DNA of 64,000 nucleotides from positions 27,644 to 91,643 of the forward strand of contig UBTF01000011.1 in the NCBI GenBank assembly GCA_900468285.1, given 5' to 3'. This stretch comes from Hyphomicrobiales bacterium (GTDB lineage: Bacteria > Pseudomonadota > Alphaproteobacteria > Rhizobiales > Rhizobiaceae). The translations under genes and the position numbers were made by a program. Below, one piece after another: positions 45,162 to 53,682 of the stretch. Each line of letters begins with the position of its first letter. Positions within the stretch are counted from its first letter, which is position 1. The notes beneath the pieces were generated by a model that had not been told where the DNA came from, made no database searches, and saw only the letters and a list, made by a program, of their open reading frames with translations.

Positions 45162-45462
45162 TCCAGATACTCCCCGCAAAAGCCACCGGGACACTCAGCC
45201 TGTCCCTTCGCCATGCAAACTCAAGCCATGCTTATCGCAGAAGGACTTGTCGTTAGCCAGCCTTCTGGCCCGGGTCCGGCGTGCCTTTCCGGTGATGTGT
45301 GACGCAGGCGCCTCAACCTAGCGCTCCCGCCGATGCGTCACCAAACAAAAGGCAAGCTTGGCGACTGCTACGTCAAATAGACGTGATGCGATCTCAAGCA
45401 CCTCATCGAAGAGCGTCAGGAACGATTGCAGAGGTCGCATTATTATTTCGGAGAAAAGTGAA
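45162..45462. other. Divergent gap with a short coding-like relic
   Basis: The 301-bp gap separates the DUF900 lipoprotein gene from the gene at 45463. On the minus strand 45425-45405 encodes SFLTLFD, then a tail to a stop at 45318. The same seven residues with different synonymous codons occur at 49513-49493. No intact gene is visible. Confidence 0.4.
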
Positions 45463-46167
45463 ATGAGACTCTCTATACTTATAAGAGGTAACAACTTCCT
45501 CGAAGCTGACCGCTTCGGGTTATCCATGGACGCTCGAAACAACATTGATTCATTGATTGAAAAGCTGATCGACCCTGTTCGCAGGAAGGATCCCGAGGCC
45601 AATATTTACCTTGCGACCTATGACAGCCCGGCACTTGCAGAAATTCAGGCAAAAATCGGAAAATGCGAAACCATCCTGCTGGACGCGGCAGGCAGCACGC
45701 AGGCCGAAACCTACAAGGCCGGTGTGCGCCGTGTTTTCGAACATGGCAAAACCGATGTGCTCATCGTCTCGCGCTTCGATCTCGAATTCAAGAAAAGCTT
45801 CGATGCGTGGGACGTGCAGCTTGACGAGAATGCGATCTACTTCCCCTGGCGTGAGTATCGCAACCACTGGCGGGACCACTTCCGCGTCGGCGACGCCGTC
45901 CACGTCGTCGGCAAGAATGCCATGTCACCCTTCTACGACAGCCTCATCATGAGCCAGCTGTCCGGCCGCAAGCACCTGCATCTTCTCTATTATTTCCTGA
46001 GAATGATGTACCCGGACCTCCGTTTCCTCGAGGAGGGATATTGGGATTCCAACACGATCTTTTCCAACCCTGAATGCGATAATCCGCTCTACCAAATCCA
46101 CAATCGTCCACGCATTGCGGTAGCCAGCAACGGCGGTGACTCATTCCTCCAGGAGGTCCGCATCTAA
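45463..46167 (+). CDS. Polysaccharide-locus-type hypothetical protein
   Basis: This 234-residue soluble protein begins MRLSILIRGNNFLEADR and contains KTDVLIVSRFDLEFKKSFDA (about 103-122) and YFPWREYRNHWRDHFRVGDA (about 130-149). RxD-x-F followed by a wre.....rvgD stretch is typical of uncharacterised proteins beside capsule and LPS glycan genes, perhaps glycosyltransferases. GGAG precedes the ATG at 45463. It converges on the nucleotidyltransferase operon across a strong terminator. The enzymatic role is unproven. Confidence 0.6.
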   Translation: MRLSILIRGNNFLEADRFGLSMDARNNIDSLIEKLIDPVRRKDPEANIYLATYDSPALAEIQAKIGKCETILLDAAGSTQAETYKAGVRRVFEHGKTDVLIVSRFDLEFKKSFDAWDVQLDENAIYFPWREYRNHWRDHFRVGDAVHVVGKNAMSPFYDSLIMSQLSGRKHLHLLYYFLRMMYPDLRFLEEGYWDSNTIFSNPECDNPLYQIHNRPRIAVASNGGDSFLQEVRI

Positions 46168-46203
46168 AGAAAAAGGGCACCTCAAAAGGTGCCCTTTTTC
46201 TTT
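46166..46203. terminator. Strong bidirectional intrinsic terminator
   Basis: AAAGAAAAAGGGCACCT (46166-46182) pairs perfectly with AGGTGCCCTTTTTCTTT (46187-46203) around CAAA. The A-run and T-run make it work in both directions, ending the gene at 45463 and the cupin operon. Confidence 0.95.
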
Positions 46204-46255
46204 AGCTTAAAAATTTGTTCAGTGATCCTGCCTGCTTGGCTCTCACGAATAGCGC

Positions 46256-46582
46256 CTAGACGAGATACTTGTCGTCTTTGGCACTGGGAATCTTGACCAC
46301 GGCGAGCGTTGCATCGCTTAGCGCTTCAAAGGCATTGACGACGCCCGGAGCGATATCAATGATGCTGCCCGCATCCCATTCCTTGTCCAGCATACGAACC
46401 TTACCGGATATGACCAGCGTGATTTCCCGCGCAATCTTGTGATAGTGCGCCGGATCACGGTCGCCCTGCGCGTAGGTTTTTACGCCCACTTCGAAATCCT
46501 GCGTCCGGACGACGGATGGCTCGAAGTCACCGATGAACCATCCGCCGATCATCTGGTTGAGCGTCATGGAACCGTCAGGCAT
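46256..46582 (-). CDS. Small cupin protein ending the nucleotidyltransferase operon
   Basis: The 108-residue protein is a single cupin: KTYAQGDRDPAHYHKIAREI (motif 1 with two His and a Glu) and GSIIDIAPGVVNAFEAL (motif 2, His replaced by Asn in the usual position). It could be a sugar-nucleotide epimerase/isomerase relative or a binding protein. ATG 46582 overlaps the upstream gene by 8 bp; a TTG at 46594 is less likely. It is the last gene before the bidirectional terminator. Confidence 0.7.
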   Translation of the reverse strand: MPDGSMTLNQMIGGWFIGDFEPSVVRTQDFEVGVKTYAQGDRDPAHYHKIAREITLVISGKVRMLDKEWDAGSIIDIAPGVVNAFEALSDATLAVVKIPSAKDDKYLV

Positions 46583-47300
46583 GTTCACTCGCAAAGCTTG
46601 AAAACTCGTTCAGCTGGCGGTTGGACTTGATCGGGTGGAAATCCTTGATGCTGATGGGATAGGTACCGATCGACTTTCCAGCCAGGATCAATTCGTTGAA
46701 AACCGGGCAGATATAGAACATGTCGTTGTGCCTTGCGTCCTTGCGAATGGCGCTTTTGGCGGCTTCCACGAACTCCCGGCCTTTACGGAAATAATAGAAA
46801 CCTGCGGTCGCATTGTCGCTGATCGGGTTCTTCTCGATGGCCTCAATGACCATTCCCTGTTCATCAAGGCGAACGAAAGAGTAGCGCGGATGAACGGACT
46901 TGAATGTCAGCGTGCCGCCGTCCAGTTCCCGGCTGGCGAAGAGATCGAGGATTTCGGCAAATGGCACATCCAGAAATTCGTCACCATTGAGGATCAGAAG
47001 GGGCGTATCGTTGTCGATAAGGGCAGCGGCGAGCAAAGCGGTGCAGGCTGCACCCTTGGTGCTTGCCTGAACGGGCACGACCTTCGCATCGGCATCGATC
47101 AGCTGGACCACCTTTTCCAGATGGTACCGGCGCAATTCCTTTTCGCGGATGGCCAGAATGAGCTGGTGGCCGGTTATCTGCGCGCATTGCTCCAGCTGGC
47201 GCTGGATCAATGGAACGCCGTTGATTTCGACAAGCGCGGTGGGATAGGCGTCGGACGCATCGATCTTCGGTTCGCCCGCGGAGAGAAAGAGAATATTCAT
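46575..47300 (-). CDS. Nucleotidyltransferase-like protein with altered nucleotide-binding loop
   Basis: The 241-residue protein has the NTP_transferase fold and is a paralogue of the gene at 48598: KGAACTALLAAALIDNDTPL then NGDEFLDV match QGAACTVLLARDAIDNDSPL then NCDQYVDV. The N-terminal loop, normally GxGxRF then PKPL, reads LSAGEPKIDASDAYPTALVE, so the Gly-x-Gly-x-Arg motif and the PK lysine are missing. It may bind sugar phosphate without nucleotide transfer, or use another donor. It is 7 bp from the HAD gene and overlaps the cupin. Confidence 0.75.
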   Translation of the reverse strand: MNILFLSAGEPKIDASDAYPTALVEINGVPLIQRQLEQCAQITGHQLILAIREKELRRYHLEKVVQLIDADAKVVPVQASTKGAACTALLAAALIDNDTPLLILNGDEFLDVPFAEILDLFASRELDGGTLTFKSVHPRYSFVRLDEQGMVIEAIEKNPISDNATAGFYYFRKGREFVEAAKSAIRKDARHNDMFYICPVFNELILAGKSIGTYPISIKDFHPIKSNRQLNEFSSFASEHA

Positions 47301-47307
47301 TGGAGCG

Positions 47308-47934
47308 TTACCCTTCAATCTGCCGGATGGTTTCCTTGACGGCCGTGTAATTGACATCGGAAACGTCGTGCACCACCATGACATGGGCGCCCGAGGCCTT
47401 TGCAGCCTTGATGCCGTTCTCGTTGTCCTCGACGATAAGGCATTCCTGCGGGGTGATGCCCATCATCTCGATGGCCCGGCTGTAGATTTCGGGGTGCGGC
47501 TTTGCCTGCTTGACATCCTCGTTGCTCAGCTGGAACTCAAGGTAATCAGCCAGCGCGGCCTTATCCATCATCAGCCCAACCGTGCTTCGAATGGAGTTCG
47601 ATGCGACAGCCAGCCTGTAACCGTCCTTACGAAGCTGGGCCAGCGCGTATTCCTGCTTGAATGCGGGCTTGCACTTGGTGTGAATGATCTCGGTGGTGTA
47701 AAGCTGCTTCATCTCGTTGATGAAGCCGTGCAACGCTTCCGGAAGGCCGCGGATAGAGGTCAGTATTTCAAGCTTCTTGCGTGTGGGCAAACCATCGAAG
47801 ATCGTCAGATGTTCATGACGCGGAATGGTGTAGCCGAACAGCTCGAGCGCGCGATTGAGGGCCTCGTAATGCCACTCGCGGGCGTCTATGAGCACGCCAT
47901 CCATATCAAACACAATCGATTTGATTGCAGTCAT
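47308..47934 (-). CDS. HAD-superfamily phosphatase
   Basis: The 208-residue HAD-IA (beta-phosphoglucomutase-like) hydrolase has motif I FDMDGVLIDA (Asp10 and Asp12), cap region, motif II LAVASNS, motif III KPHPEIY and motif IV IVEDNENG. It probably dephosphorylates or isomerises a small sugar or polyol phosphate made by its operon partners. It lies 1 bp after the GDPD-like gene and 7 bp before the altered nucleotidyltransferase gene. Confidence 0.85.
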   Translation of the reverse strand: MTAIKSIVFDMDGVLIDAREWHYEALNRALELFGYTIPRHEHLTIFDGLPTRKKLEILTSIRGLPEALHGFINEMKQLYTTEIIHTKCKPAFKQEYALAQLRKDGYRLAVASNSIRSTVGLMMDKAALADYLEFQLSNEDVKQAKPHPEIYSRAIEMMGITPQECLIVEDNENGIKAAKASGAHVMVVHDVSDVNYTAVKETIRQIEG

Positions 47935-47935
47935 C

Positions 47936-48601
47936 TTATTGTTCCTGATTCATCAATTTGGCTTGCGCGACTTCCGGAAAGTCAGTGCAAATGGCAATGC
48001 CGTCTTTGTCCCGCAGGCCCGAGGAGACCAGCCACTCCAGAAAGCCATCATATTCATCATGGCGGTGATGCAGGTCCGGCGCCACGAGGACGACCCTTTT
48101 GCCATCGACAAGCAGCTTCTCGATGAGCGACGCGTCATACCAGCGACCGGGCAGGAACATGTCCACCCAGACGCCGGCAATGCCGTCATCATCGTAAAGG
48201 GCAGCAACGGGTTCATATTCACTAAGACGCGTGAAGGAGACGAGCTTGCGCCTTACACCCTGGATCAGATCCGGCACGGAACTGTCGAACAGGAAATAAT
48301 TGCTGTAGTTTTCAGCCCGAAGCGTTTCGGCCAGAAGCTCGTGTAGACCATCCGCCTTGATATTTAGCGCCAGAGTTGGTGAGCCATGCGCCTTTGCAAG
48401 CTGCAGAAGTTCAGCAAAGGTAAGCTCTCCACCTTTCGGTAGGTCGTGGGAAACAACAATGGTCTGAACGCCATCCACCAGGCTGTCACGAACATCTGTT
48501 TCCGTGCCGAAGCCGAGAGAAAAAGAACGGATGAAAGCCTCAACGCTGTTTTTCTCCGGAGCGGTCTTCCAATAGCCTCGATGGCTCAAGATCTCGATCA
48601 C
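47936..48601 (-). CDS. Glycerophosphodiester phosphodiesterase-like protein
   Basis: The 221-residue protein has the GDPD catalytic layout: SHRGYWK (about 6-12), KNSVEAFIRSFSLGFGTETD with the acidic pair (about 17-36) and VVSHD (about 49). There is no signal peptide, so it acts in the cytoplasm. It overlaps the first nucleotidyltransferase by 4 bp and is followed after 1 bp by the HAD gene. In this setting it may act on a nucleotide- or glycerol-linked phosphodiester intermediate rather than on lipid breakdown products; that is inference. Confidence 0.8.
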   Translation of the reverse strand: MIEILSHRGYWKTAPEKNSVEAFIRSFSLGFGTETDVRDSLVDGVQTIVVSHDLPKGGELTFAELLQLAKAHGSPTLALNIKADGLHELLAETLRAENYSNYFLFDSSVPDLIQGVRRKLVSFTRLSEYEPVAALYDDDGIAGVWVDMFLPGRWYDASLIEKLLVDGKRVVLVAPDLHHRHDEYDGFLEWLVSSGLRDKDGIAICTDFPEVAQAKLMNQEQ

Positions 48602-49359
48602 TGCGCAGCCCTCAGGTGACTTGTGACCTTTTCGGACAGGGGAAGACCCGCAAAATATGTCAGATCTTCAGGAATACCCAGTCCATACATCCCGTCTTCG
48701 ACAGAACCGATGGAATAGGCGCCAATCTTGAGTGCGTCCTCGATCATGAAATTATAGACGGGGGCGACATAGAACTCGCCGTTCACACGAAAATCGCGCT
48801 CGATCATTCGGTCCGCATATTTGACGAAGTCCGCTCCGTGGCTGAAATTATAGATGCCCACGGTGGCATGGTTGGAAATGACCTGCTTTTCAACCACATG
48901 GTCGATGTAGCCGTCCTCGCCGAAGGAAACGAAGCTCCACTTCGGGTCGTCGGCCTGCATCGTCATGATCAACCCGTCCTGATGATCAGCTGCGGCCAGA
49001 TAACTGTTGATGTCGACATCGACATACTGGTCGCAATTGGCGATCATCAGAGGACTGTCATTGTCGATTGCATCACGGGCCAGCAGCACCGTGCAGGCCG
49101 CGCCCTGTGTGACCGCCTCGACGAGAAAAATCTCGCTGCCCGGCGCCCATTCCTGCAACTTCTTATCCAGCCCGAAGTCCCTGACATGCCCGGCCTGGCA
49201 GACGAAAATAAACCGATGCGGGATATCCGGCCGCAAATTGTCGATGACAAGCTGCATCATCGGAACATCATGAATGGGCAGAAGAGGCTTCGGCAGCGTG
49301 TATCCCGCCTTGGCAAAGCGGCTTCCGTGGCCGGCCATGGGCACGACGATGTTCAACAT
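48598..49359 (-). CDS. Sugar- or polyol-phosphate nucleotidyltransferase
   Basis: The 253-residue NTP_transferase enzyme has the canonical loop MAGHGSRFAKAGYTLPKPLL (GxGxRF and PKPL) and metal-site region NCDQYVDVDINS (about 105-116). It would activate a phosphorylated sugar or polyol with NTP for glycan assembly. ATG 49359 places the loop at the N-terminus as the family demands. It is the first clear gene of a five-gene overlapping operon with GDPD, HAD, a paralogous transferase and a cupin. Confidence 0.85.
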   Translation of the reverse strand: MLNIVVPMAGHGSRFAKAGYTLPKPLLPIHDVPMMQLVIDNLRPDIPHRFIFVCQAGHVRDFGLDKKLQEWAPGSEIFLVEAVTQGAACTVLLARDAIDNDSPLMIANCDQYVDVDINSYLAAADHQDGLIMTMQADDPKWSFVSFGEDGYIDHVVEKQVISNHATVGIYNFSHGADFVKYADRMIERDFRVNGEFYVAPVYNFMIEDALKIGAYSIGSVEDGMYGLGIPEDLTYFAGLPLSEKVTSHLRAAQ

Positions 49360-49363
49360 TGTA

Positions 49364-49633
49364 TCAATCCCACATGATGTCTGGCTCTCGCCAGCCCTGG
49401 TCACCAAATCCGAACAAATCCGGGAAACACACGAAGTATCTTTTGAATGACGTCTTCAGCGGCGAAATCACGCGTAGATATTCAATGGATTTGTCAAATA
49501 ACGTGAGGAAACTTGTAGAATTGATGCCTTGCACGAGGCTTACGGAAAGCAGACGCAATGCACTGCAATTAAGAGGCTCATGCAGCGAAACCAGATGCAC
49601 GTACCATCGAGACCGGTGAACCGGATTTAACAC
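49364..49633 (-). CDS. Unrecognised ORF or gene remnant upstream of the nucleotidyltransferase
   Basis: The frame ends 4 bp before the nucleotidyltransferase start, as an operon partner would. The C-terminal half (INSTSFLTLFDKSIEYL to FPDLFGFGDQGWREPDIMWD) looks like genuine protein, while the N-terminal half lacks a clear start, so it may be the end of a truncated gene. SFLTLFD recurs at 45425-45405. It shows no recognisable domain. The region to the tRNA (49634-49697) holds nothing visible. Confidence 0.35.
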   Translation of the reverse strand: MLNPVHRSRWYVHLVSLHEPLNCSALRLLSVSLVQGINSTSFLTLFDKSIEYLRVISPLKTSFKRYFVCFPDLFGFGDQGWREPDIMWD

Positions 49634-49697
49634 GCAGACTGCATGATGCCCGATACGGATACATCAACAAAAGCATTGCAATTTTAGGAAGGAAAAG

Positions 49698-49774
49698 TGG
49701 CGCACCCGAAGAGATTCGAACTCCTGACCCCCAGATTCGTAGTCTGGTGCTCTATCCAGCTGAGCTACGGGTGC
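49698..49774 (-). tRNA. tRNA-Arg (ACG)
   Basis: On the minus strand the 77 bases form a full cloverleaf: acceptor GCACCCG/CGGGTGC, anticodon stem CCAGA/TCTGG with loop CTACGAA (anticodon ACG, to be deaminated to ICG), T-loop TTCGAAT and encoded CCA. It flanks the nucleotidyltransferase operon. Confidence 0.97.
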
Positions 49775-50010
49775 GTGCCGCAGAAACATGTTCCGTTGGC
49801 GTGGCGATCCTCTAAAACGTCCTCATGTTGAATGCAAGCGATTTTGCTGGAAATTTGTCATTTTCCTGCAATGAATTTTACAAACCATTGAAAATGTTGG
49901 GTTTTCCAATTTTCCGAATGACTGCGAAACCGCACGCATTGGAAAAGGCCGTTAGACCTGCTGTTTAGCGCTGGCAACAAGGCGGCGGTTAACTTCGCCT
50001 GCAGATGCGC

Positions 50011-51513
50011 TTACGAATCGAGATCGGCGCGGTCTGCGATCTCGATTCGAAACTGCGTGCCCAGCCCGGCTTTTTCGACGAGCGCAATCGTGCCCTTGTG
50101 CGACAGGACGAGCTCCCGGGCGATGACGAGGCCAAGCCCGGTACCGCCGGAGCGCGCCGAACCGCGGAACGCCGAGAAGAGGTTTTCTCTGGCCTTTTGC
50201 GGCATACCCGGACCGTTATCGTCAATCACGATGCTCACAACCTGGCCGTTGCGCTGCGCGGCTATCGTCAGCCGCTTGTCGGGGAAGTCCTCGTCGCTTG
50301 CCTGCTGCAGCGCCTGAACGCTGTTGCGACAGAGATTGTAGAGCACGCGGAACAGCTGCTCGCTGTCCGCATCGATCCGCAAGCCTGGAGGCACGTTATC
50401 GATGAAATCGATGCCGCCTGCAGGATCGATCGCCAGGATATCCTTCACATCCTGCACCAGCTCATCCAGGTCGATCATTCGCCTTTTAGGCGCGCCCTCC
50501 GTGGCCTGCCCGTAGGCCAGAACCTCGCTGGTGTAACCCACGGCCCGGTCTATGGTGCGAAGCAGCTTGGGCGCGAAACTGCGCACCATCGGATCTTCGA
50601 CATCCACGAGCCTGTCCGACATGAGTTGGGCCGACGACAGGATGTTGCGCATGTCATGATTGATCTTGGATACGGCAAGTCCGAGATCGGCCAGATTCTT
50701 CTGCTGCCGAAGCGTTTTCTGCAGCTGCGTCTGCATGTCTGCCAGATGCCGGCCAGCCACCGCCAGCTCATCGCTTCCATCCTCCGGCCTGAACACCCGC
50801 GCGGGATCGTCCGGCTGCTCGGAAAATCCCTGCATACCCAGCGTCAGCCTTCGTATGGGCCTAATCAGAATGCGATTGATGGAGACGAAGATCAGACTTG
50901 CGGTGATCAGAGACAGCGCGACCGAAATCATCAGAACGTTTCCGGCATAGGCAATCATCGCGGCCCTGAGCTTATGCTCGCCGATGACGATTTCGATGAT
51001 CATGTTGCTGTCACCGATGACGTCGAACACCCGGATGACGCGGTTGCCGCCAAACAGGAGCACGGAAAAAGCATCGCGCACGGCGGCCAGTTGCGAGACG
51101 TCGGAAAGGTCGTATTGATCGTCCACACTCGGCGGCACTTCGGTGGCGGCAAGAAGCGTGGATGTCCCATCCTTCTTCAGGGCGATGAGCTTGGCGCCGG
51201 TGGCCAGCAGCGTATCGTTCTGGACGCTTCTGGGCAGTTCCGTCTGCAAGCCATCGATCACCACGCCGGCAGCCGCGGCCGTGTTCAGCCGGTCGCGCAG
51301 CCAGGAGAGACGCATATTCGCAACGGACGGGACGAAGATCAGCACTTCGGCGATCATCACGAAGATCACCGTCAACAGCAGCAGGCGGCCGGACAAGCCC
51401 TTCGTCAAGGCAGGCACTTCGCTCTGCGGATCCGCATCCTCGCGATCGGTCCTGTTTATGACTGTCGAAAACACCAGGCCTGTTCCTGTTGATACGTGGG
51501 CCTCTGGTTTCAT
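50011..51513 (-). CDS. Membrane sensor histidine kinase
   Basis: The 500-residue protein has a membrane helix at about 38-60, a periplasmic sensor region, a second helix (about 182-205), a HAMP-like linker (NRILIRPIRRLTLGMQGFSE), an H-box KINHDMRNILSSAQLMSDRL (about 293) and a catalytic domain with NLCRNSVQAL, DDNGPGMP and GGTGLGLVIA. No response regulator is adjacent, so it is an orphan here. The ATG at 51513 was chosen over a TTG at 51537; neither has a good ribosome site. Confidence 0.87.
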   Translation of the reverse strand: MKPEAHVSTGTGLVFSTVINRTDREDADPQSEVPALTKGLSGRLLLLTVIFVMIAEVLIFVPSVANMRLSWLRDRLNTAAAAGVVIDGLQTELPRSVQNDTLLATGAKLIALKKDGTSTLLAATEVPPSVDDQYDLSDVSQLAAVRDAFSVLLFGGNRVIRVFDVIGDSNMIIEIVIGEHKLRAAMIAYAGNVLMISVALSLITASLIFVSINRILIRPIRRLTLGMQGFSEQPDDPARVFRPEDGSDELAVAGRHLADMQTQLQKTLRQQKNLADLGLAVSKINHDMRNILSSAQLMSDRLVDVEDPMVRSFAPKLLRTIDRAVGYTSEVLAYGQATEGAPKRRMIDLDELVQDVKDILAIDPAGGIDFIDNVPPGLRIDADSEQLFRVLYNLCRNSVQALQQASDEDFPDKRLTIAAQRNGQVVSIVIDDNGPGMPQKARENLFSAFRGSARSGGTGLGLVIARELVLSHKGTIALVEKAGLGTQFRIEIADRADLDS

Positions 51514-51601
51514 ATCGGCGCTGGGACAGAATTCCAAGCTATAATGAGGTCTTCGGCCAGATTTTCAAGGAGATACGAAAACTCTTGCGCCGGAACGTAC
51601 G

Positions 51602-51627
51602 AAAACGCCGCCAGAGGCGGCGGCGTT
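51602..51627 (-). terminator. Intrinsic terminator of the chemoreceptor gene
   Basis: AACGCCGCC (51604-51612) pairs with GGCGGCGTT (51619-51627) around six bases; on the minus strand TTTTC follows. It lies 28 bp past the chemoreceptor stop. Confidence 0.85.
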
Positions 51628-51654
51628 AACTGAGGTGATCATGCCCTGACAGGC

Positions 51655-53682
51655 TTAGAATTCCTGCCAGTCATCCTTGACCTGGGCAACCGCTGCCGAG
51701 CCGTTGAAGGCCTTGGCGACGCTTCCCATCATCTTGCGGGCAGGTGACGAAACGGGCGCAGAGCGCGACGTTGCGGCTGCCGGTCTGGAAGGTGCTGCCG
51801 CGTAGGACGGAGCGGCGGCAATATCGTTGCCGAGCCGGAAGCGGCCAACCAGCGCCACCAGGTTCTGCGTTTCTGCGCTGAGCTTGTGGGTAGCAGCAGA
51901 CGTCTCTTCGACCATTGCGGCATTGCGTTGCGTCACCTGGTCCATCTGGTTGATGGCCGTGTTGACTTCCTGCAGGCCTGTCGATTGCTCTTTTGCAGCC
52001 GTTGCGATCGAATGGATGTGGTCGTTGATGCCGAGCACACGCTTTTCGATTTCGTCAAGGGCTTCGCCGGTGCGCTGCACCAGTGTCACACCATGGCCGA
52101 CTTCCTCGCCGGATTTGGTGATCAGGGCCTTGATGTCCTTGGCTGCGTTGGCCGAACGTTGCGCGAGTTCGCGAACTTCCTGCGCAACAACCGCAAAGCC
52201 CTTGCCAGCCTCTCCGGCACGCGCCGCCTCAACGCCGGCATTCAGCGCCAGCAGGTTGGTCTGGAAAGCGATCTCATCGATGACGTTGATGATCTGGCTG
52301 ATTTCGCGCGATGCCTGCTCGATACGACCCATGGCGGAAACGGCTTCGCGCACGACCTTGGCGGAATGCGCCGTCTTTTCCTTGGTATCCGAGACCATGA
52401 CGCTTGCTTCCTGCGCACGGTCGGTTGAGTTGCGAACGACAGCGGTGATCTCGTCAAGCGCGGCGGAGGTTTGCTCCAGTGCTGCGGCCTGCTGCTCGGT
52501 GCGGCGAGAAAGATCATCAGCAGCAGAGCGAAGCTCGTTGGCATTGCCGCTGATGCCTTCGGTGCTTCCGCGAACCTCGGACATGGTGCCCTTGAGCTTG
52601 TAGAGCGTCTCGTTCACATTCGACTGCAGCTGTGCGAAGACGCCGTGGTAGCTGCCATTCATCGTCTGCGTCAGATCGCCATTTGCAAGCGTTGCAATCA
52701 CCCGTCCTGTTTCCGTCACGCCGTTGTCGACGCTGGTCAGAAGCGAATTGATGTTGGCCGCAAAGCGGTTGAGGTTGTCGTCGCCGTAATCCTTGGTGAT
52801 GCGGGCGGTAAAATCGCCGGCCGCTGCGGCGCTGACGACCTCGGCCATGCCAGCCTGCAGATCGTCGCTCTTGGCACGCATGGCGGCTTCCTGCGCATTC
52901 ATCCGCCGGACTTCCAGCCCGTTGCGCTTGAACACCTGAACGGCATCAGCCATCTCGCCGATTTCATCCTTGCGGCCAAGATAGGGTACCTCTGCCTCAA
53001 GATCACCTTCCGCAACGGCATTCATGGAGCCGGACAGCTTGAGGATAGGACCGCTCAGCTCCTTGGAAGCCATATAGAGACCAAGCAGCATACCTGCAAT
53101 CACACCGGCTGCGGTAACAATCACCACGACGAGGAAGATGGTATGCCCGAAGTTTTCGACATGAACCTTGAACTCGGAAAGTTGCTTGAGGTCAGCCTTC
53201 ACGACGGCATCGATTTCGGCCTGATATGCCTTGCGGTTCTCACGGTTGGCTTCGTTGTTGCCTTGCGTGTTCGCATCCTGCGGGCTGACTTCGCGACCCA
53301 GGCGCGCAGTCTCGGTACGGAATGTGCGGAATTCCTCGAAACGTTTCTCGAGATTGGCGAACTGGGCTGCCTGGTCTGCAGGAACCTGTGGCTTCCACTC
53401 TTTCAAAAGAGCATCCATATCCTTGAGGTTCTTCAAAAGGCCTTCAGCAAACTTGCCAGCGGCTTCCTTGTCCTTGGCGGCGTAGATACCACGCGCCTCC
53501 ATAACGACAGCGGTTACGAGCCGGTTCAGCGCCTCGCCACGGCGCGCGCGATCGGCAATCACGTCAAGCGCGACCGTCTGGTTCTGATATTCTTTGATCG
53601 CATAGATCGACAGACCACCGATCGTACATGCGACAAGGCTTAGAAGCCCCACCAGAAGGTTGATCTTTCCCCGTATTCTCAA
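51655..53682 (-). CDS. Methyl-accepting chemotaxis protein
   Basis: The 675-residue chemoreceptor has a membrane helix at about 8-28, a helical periplasmic domain (about 30-180), a second helix (about 182-208), HAMP (about 210-262), a second HAMP-like region, and the cytoplasmic signalling domain with hairpin tip EIAFQTNLLALNAGVEAARA then GEAGKGFAVVAQEVR. It ends DDWQEF, fitting the xWxxF pentapeptide that tethers CheR/CheB. The ligand is unknown. It is monocistronic, with its own terminator. Confidence 0.95.
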   Translation of the reverse strand: MRIRGKINLLVGLLSLVACTIGGLSIYAIKEYQNQTVALDVIADRARRGEALNRLVTAVVMEARGIYAAKDKEAAGKFAEGLLKNLKDMDALLKEWKPQVPADQAAQFANLEKRFEEFRTFRTETARLGREVSPQDANTQGNNEANRENRKAYQAEIDAVVKADLKQLSEFKVHVENFGHTIFLVVVIVTAAGVIAGMLLGLYMASKELSGPILKLSGSMNAVAEGDLEAEVPYLGRKDEIGEMADAVQVFKRNGLEVRRMNAQEAAMRAKSDDLQAGMAEVVSAAAAGDFTARITKDYGDDNLNRFAANINSLLTSVDNGVTETGRVIATLANGDLTQTMNGSYHGVFAQLQSNVNETLYKLKGTMSEVRGSTEGISGNANELRSAADDLSRRTEQQAAALEQTSAALDEITAVVRNSTDRAQEASVMVSDTKEKTAHSAKVVREAVSAMGRIEQASREISQIINVIDEIAFQTNLLALNAGVEAARAGEAGKGFAVVAQEVRELAQRSANAAKDIKALITKSGEEVGHGVTLVQRTGEALDEIEKRVLGINDHIHSIATAAKEQSTGLQEVNTAINQMDQVTQRNAAMVEETSAATHKLSAETQNLVALVGRFRLGNDIAAAPSYAAAPSRPAAATSRSAPVSSPARKMMGSVAKAFNGSAAVAQVKDDWQEF

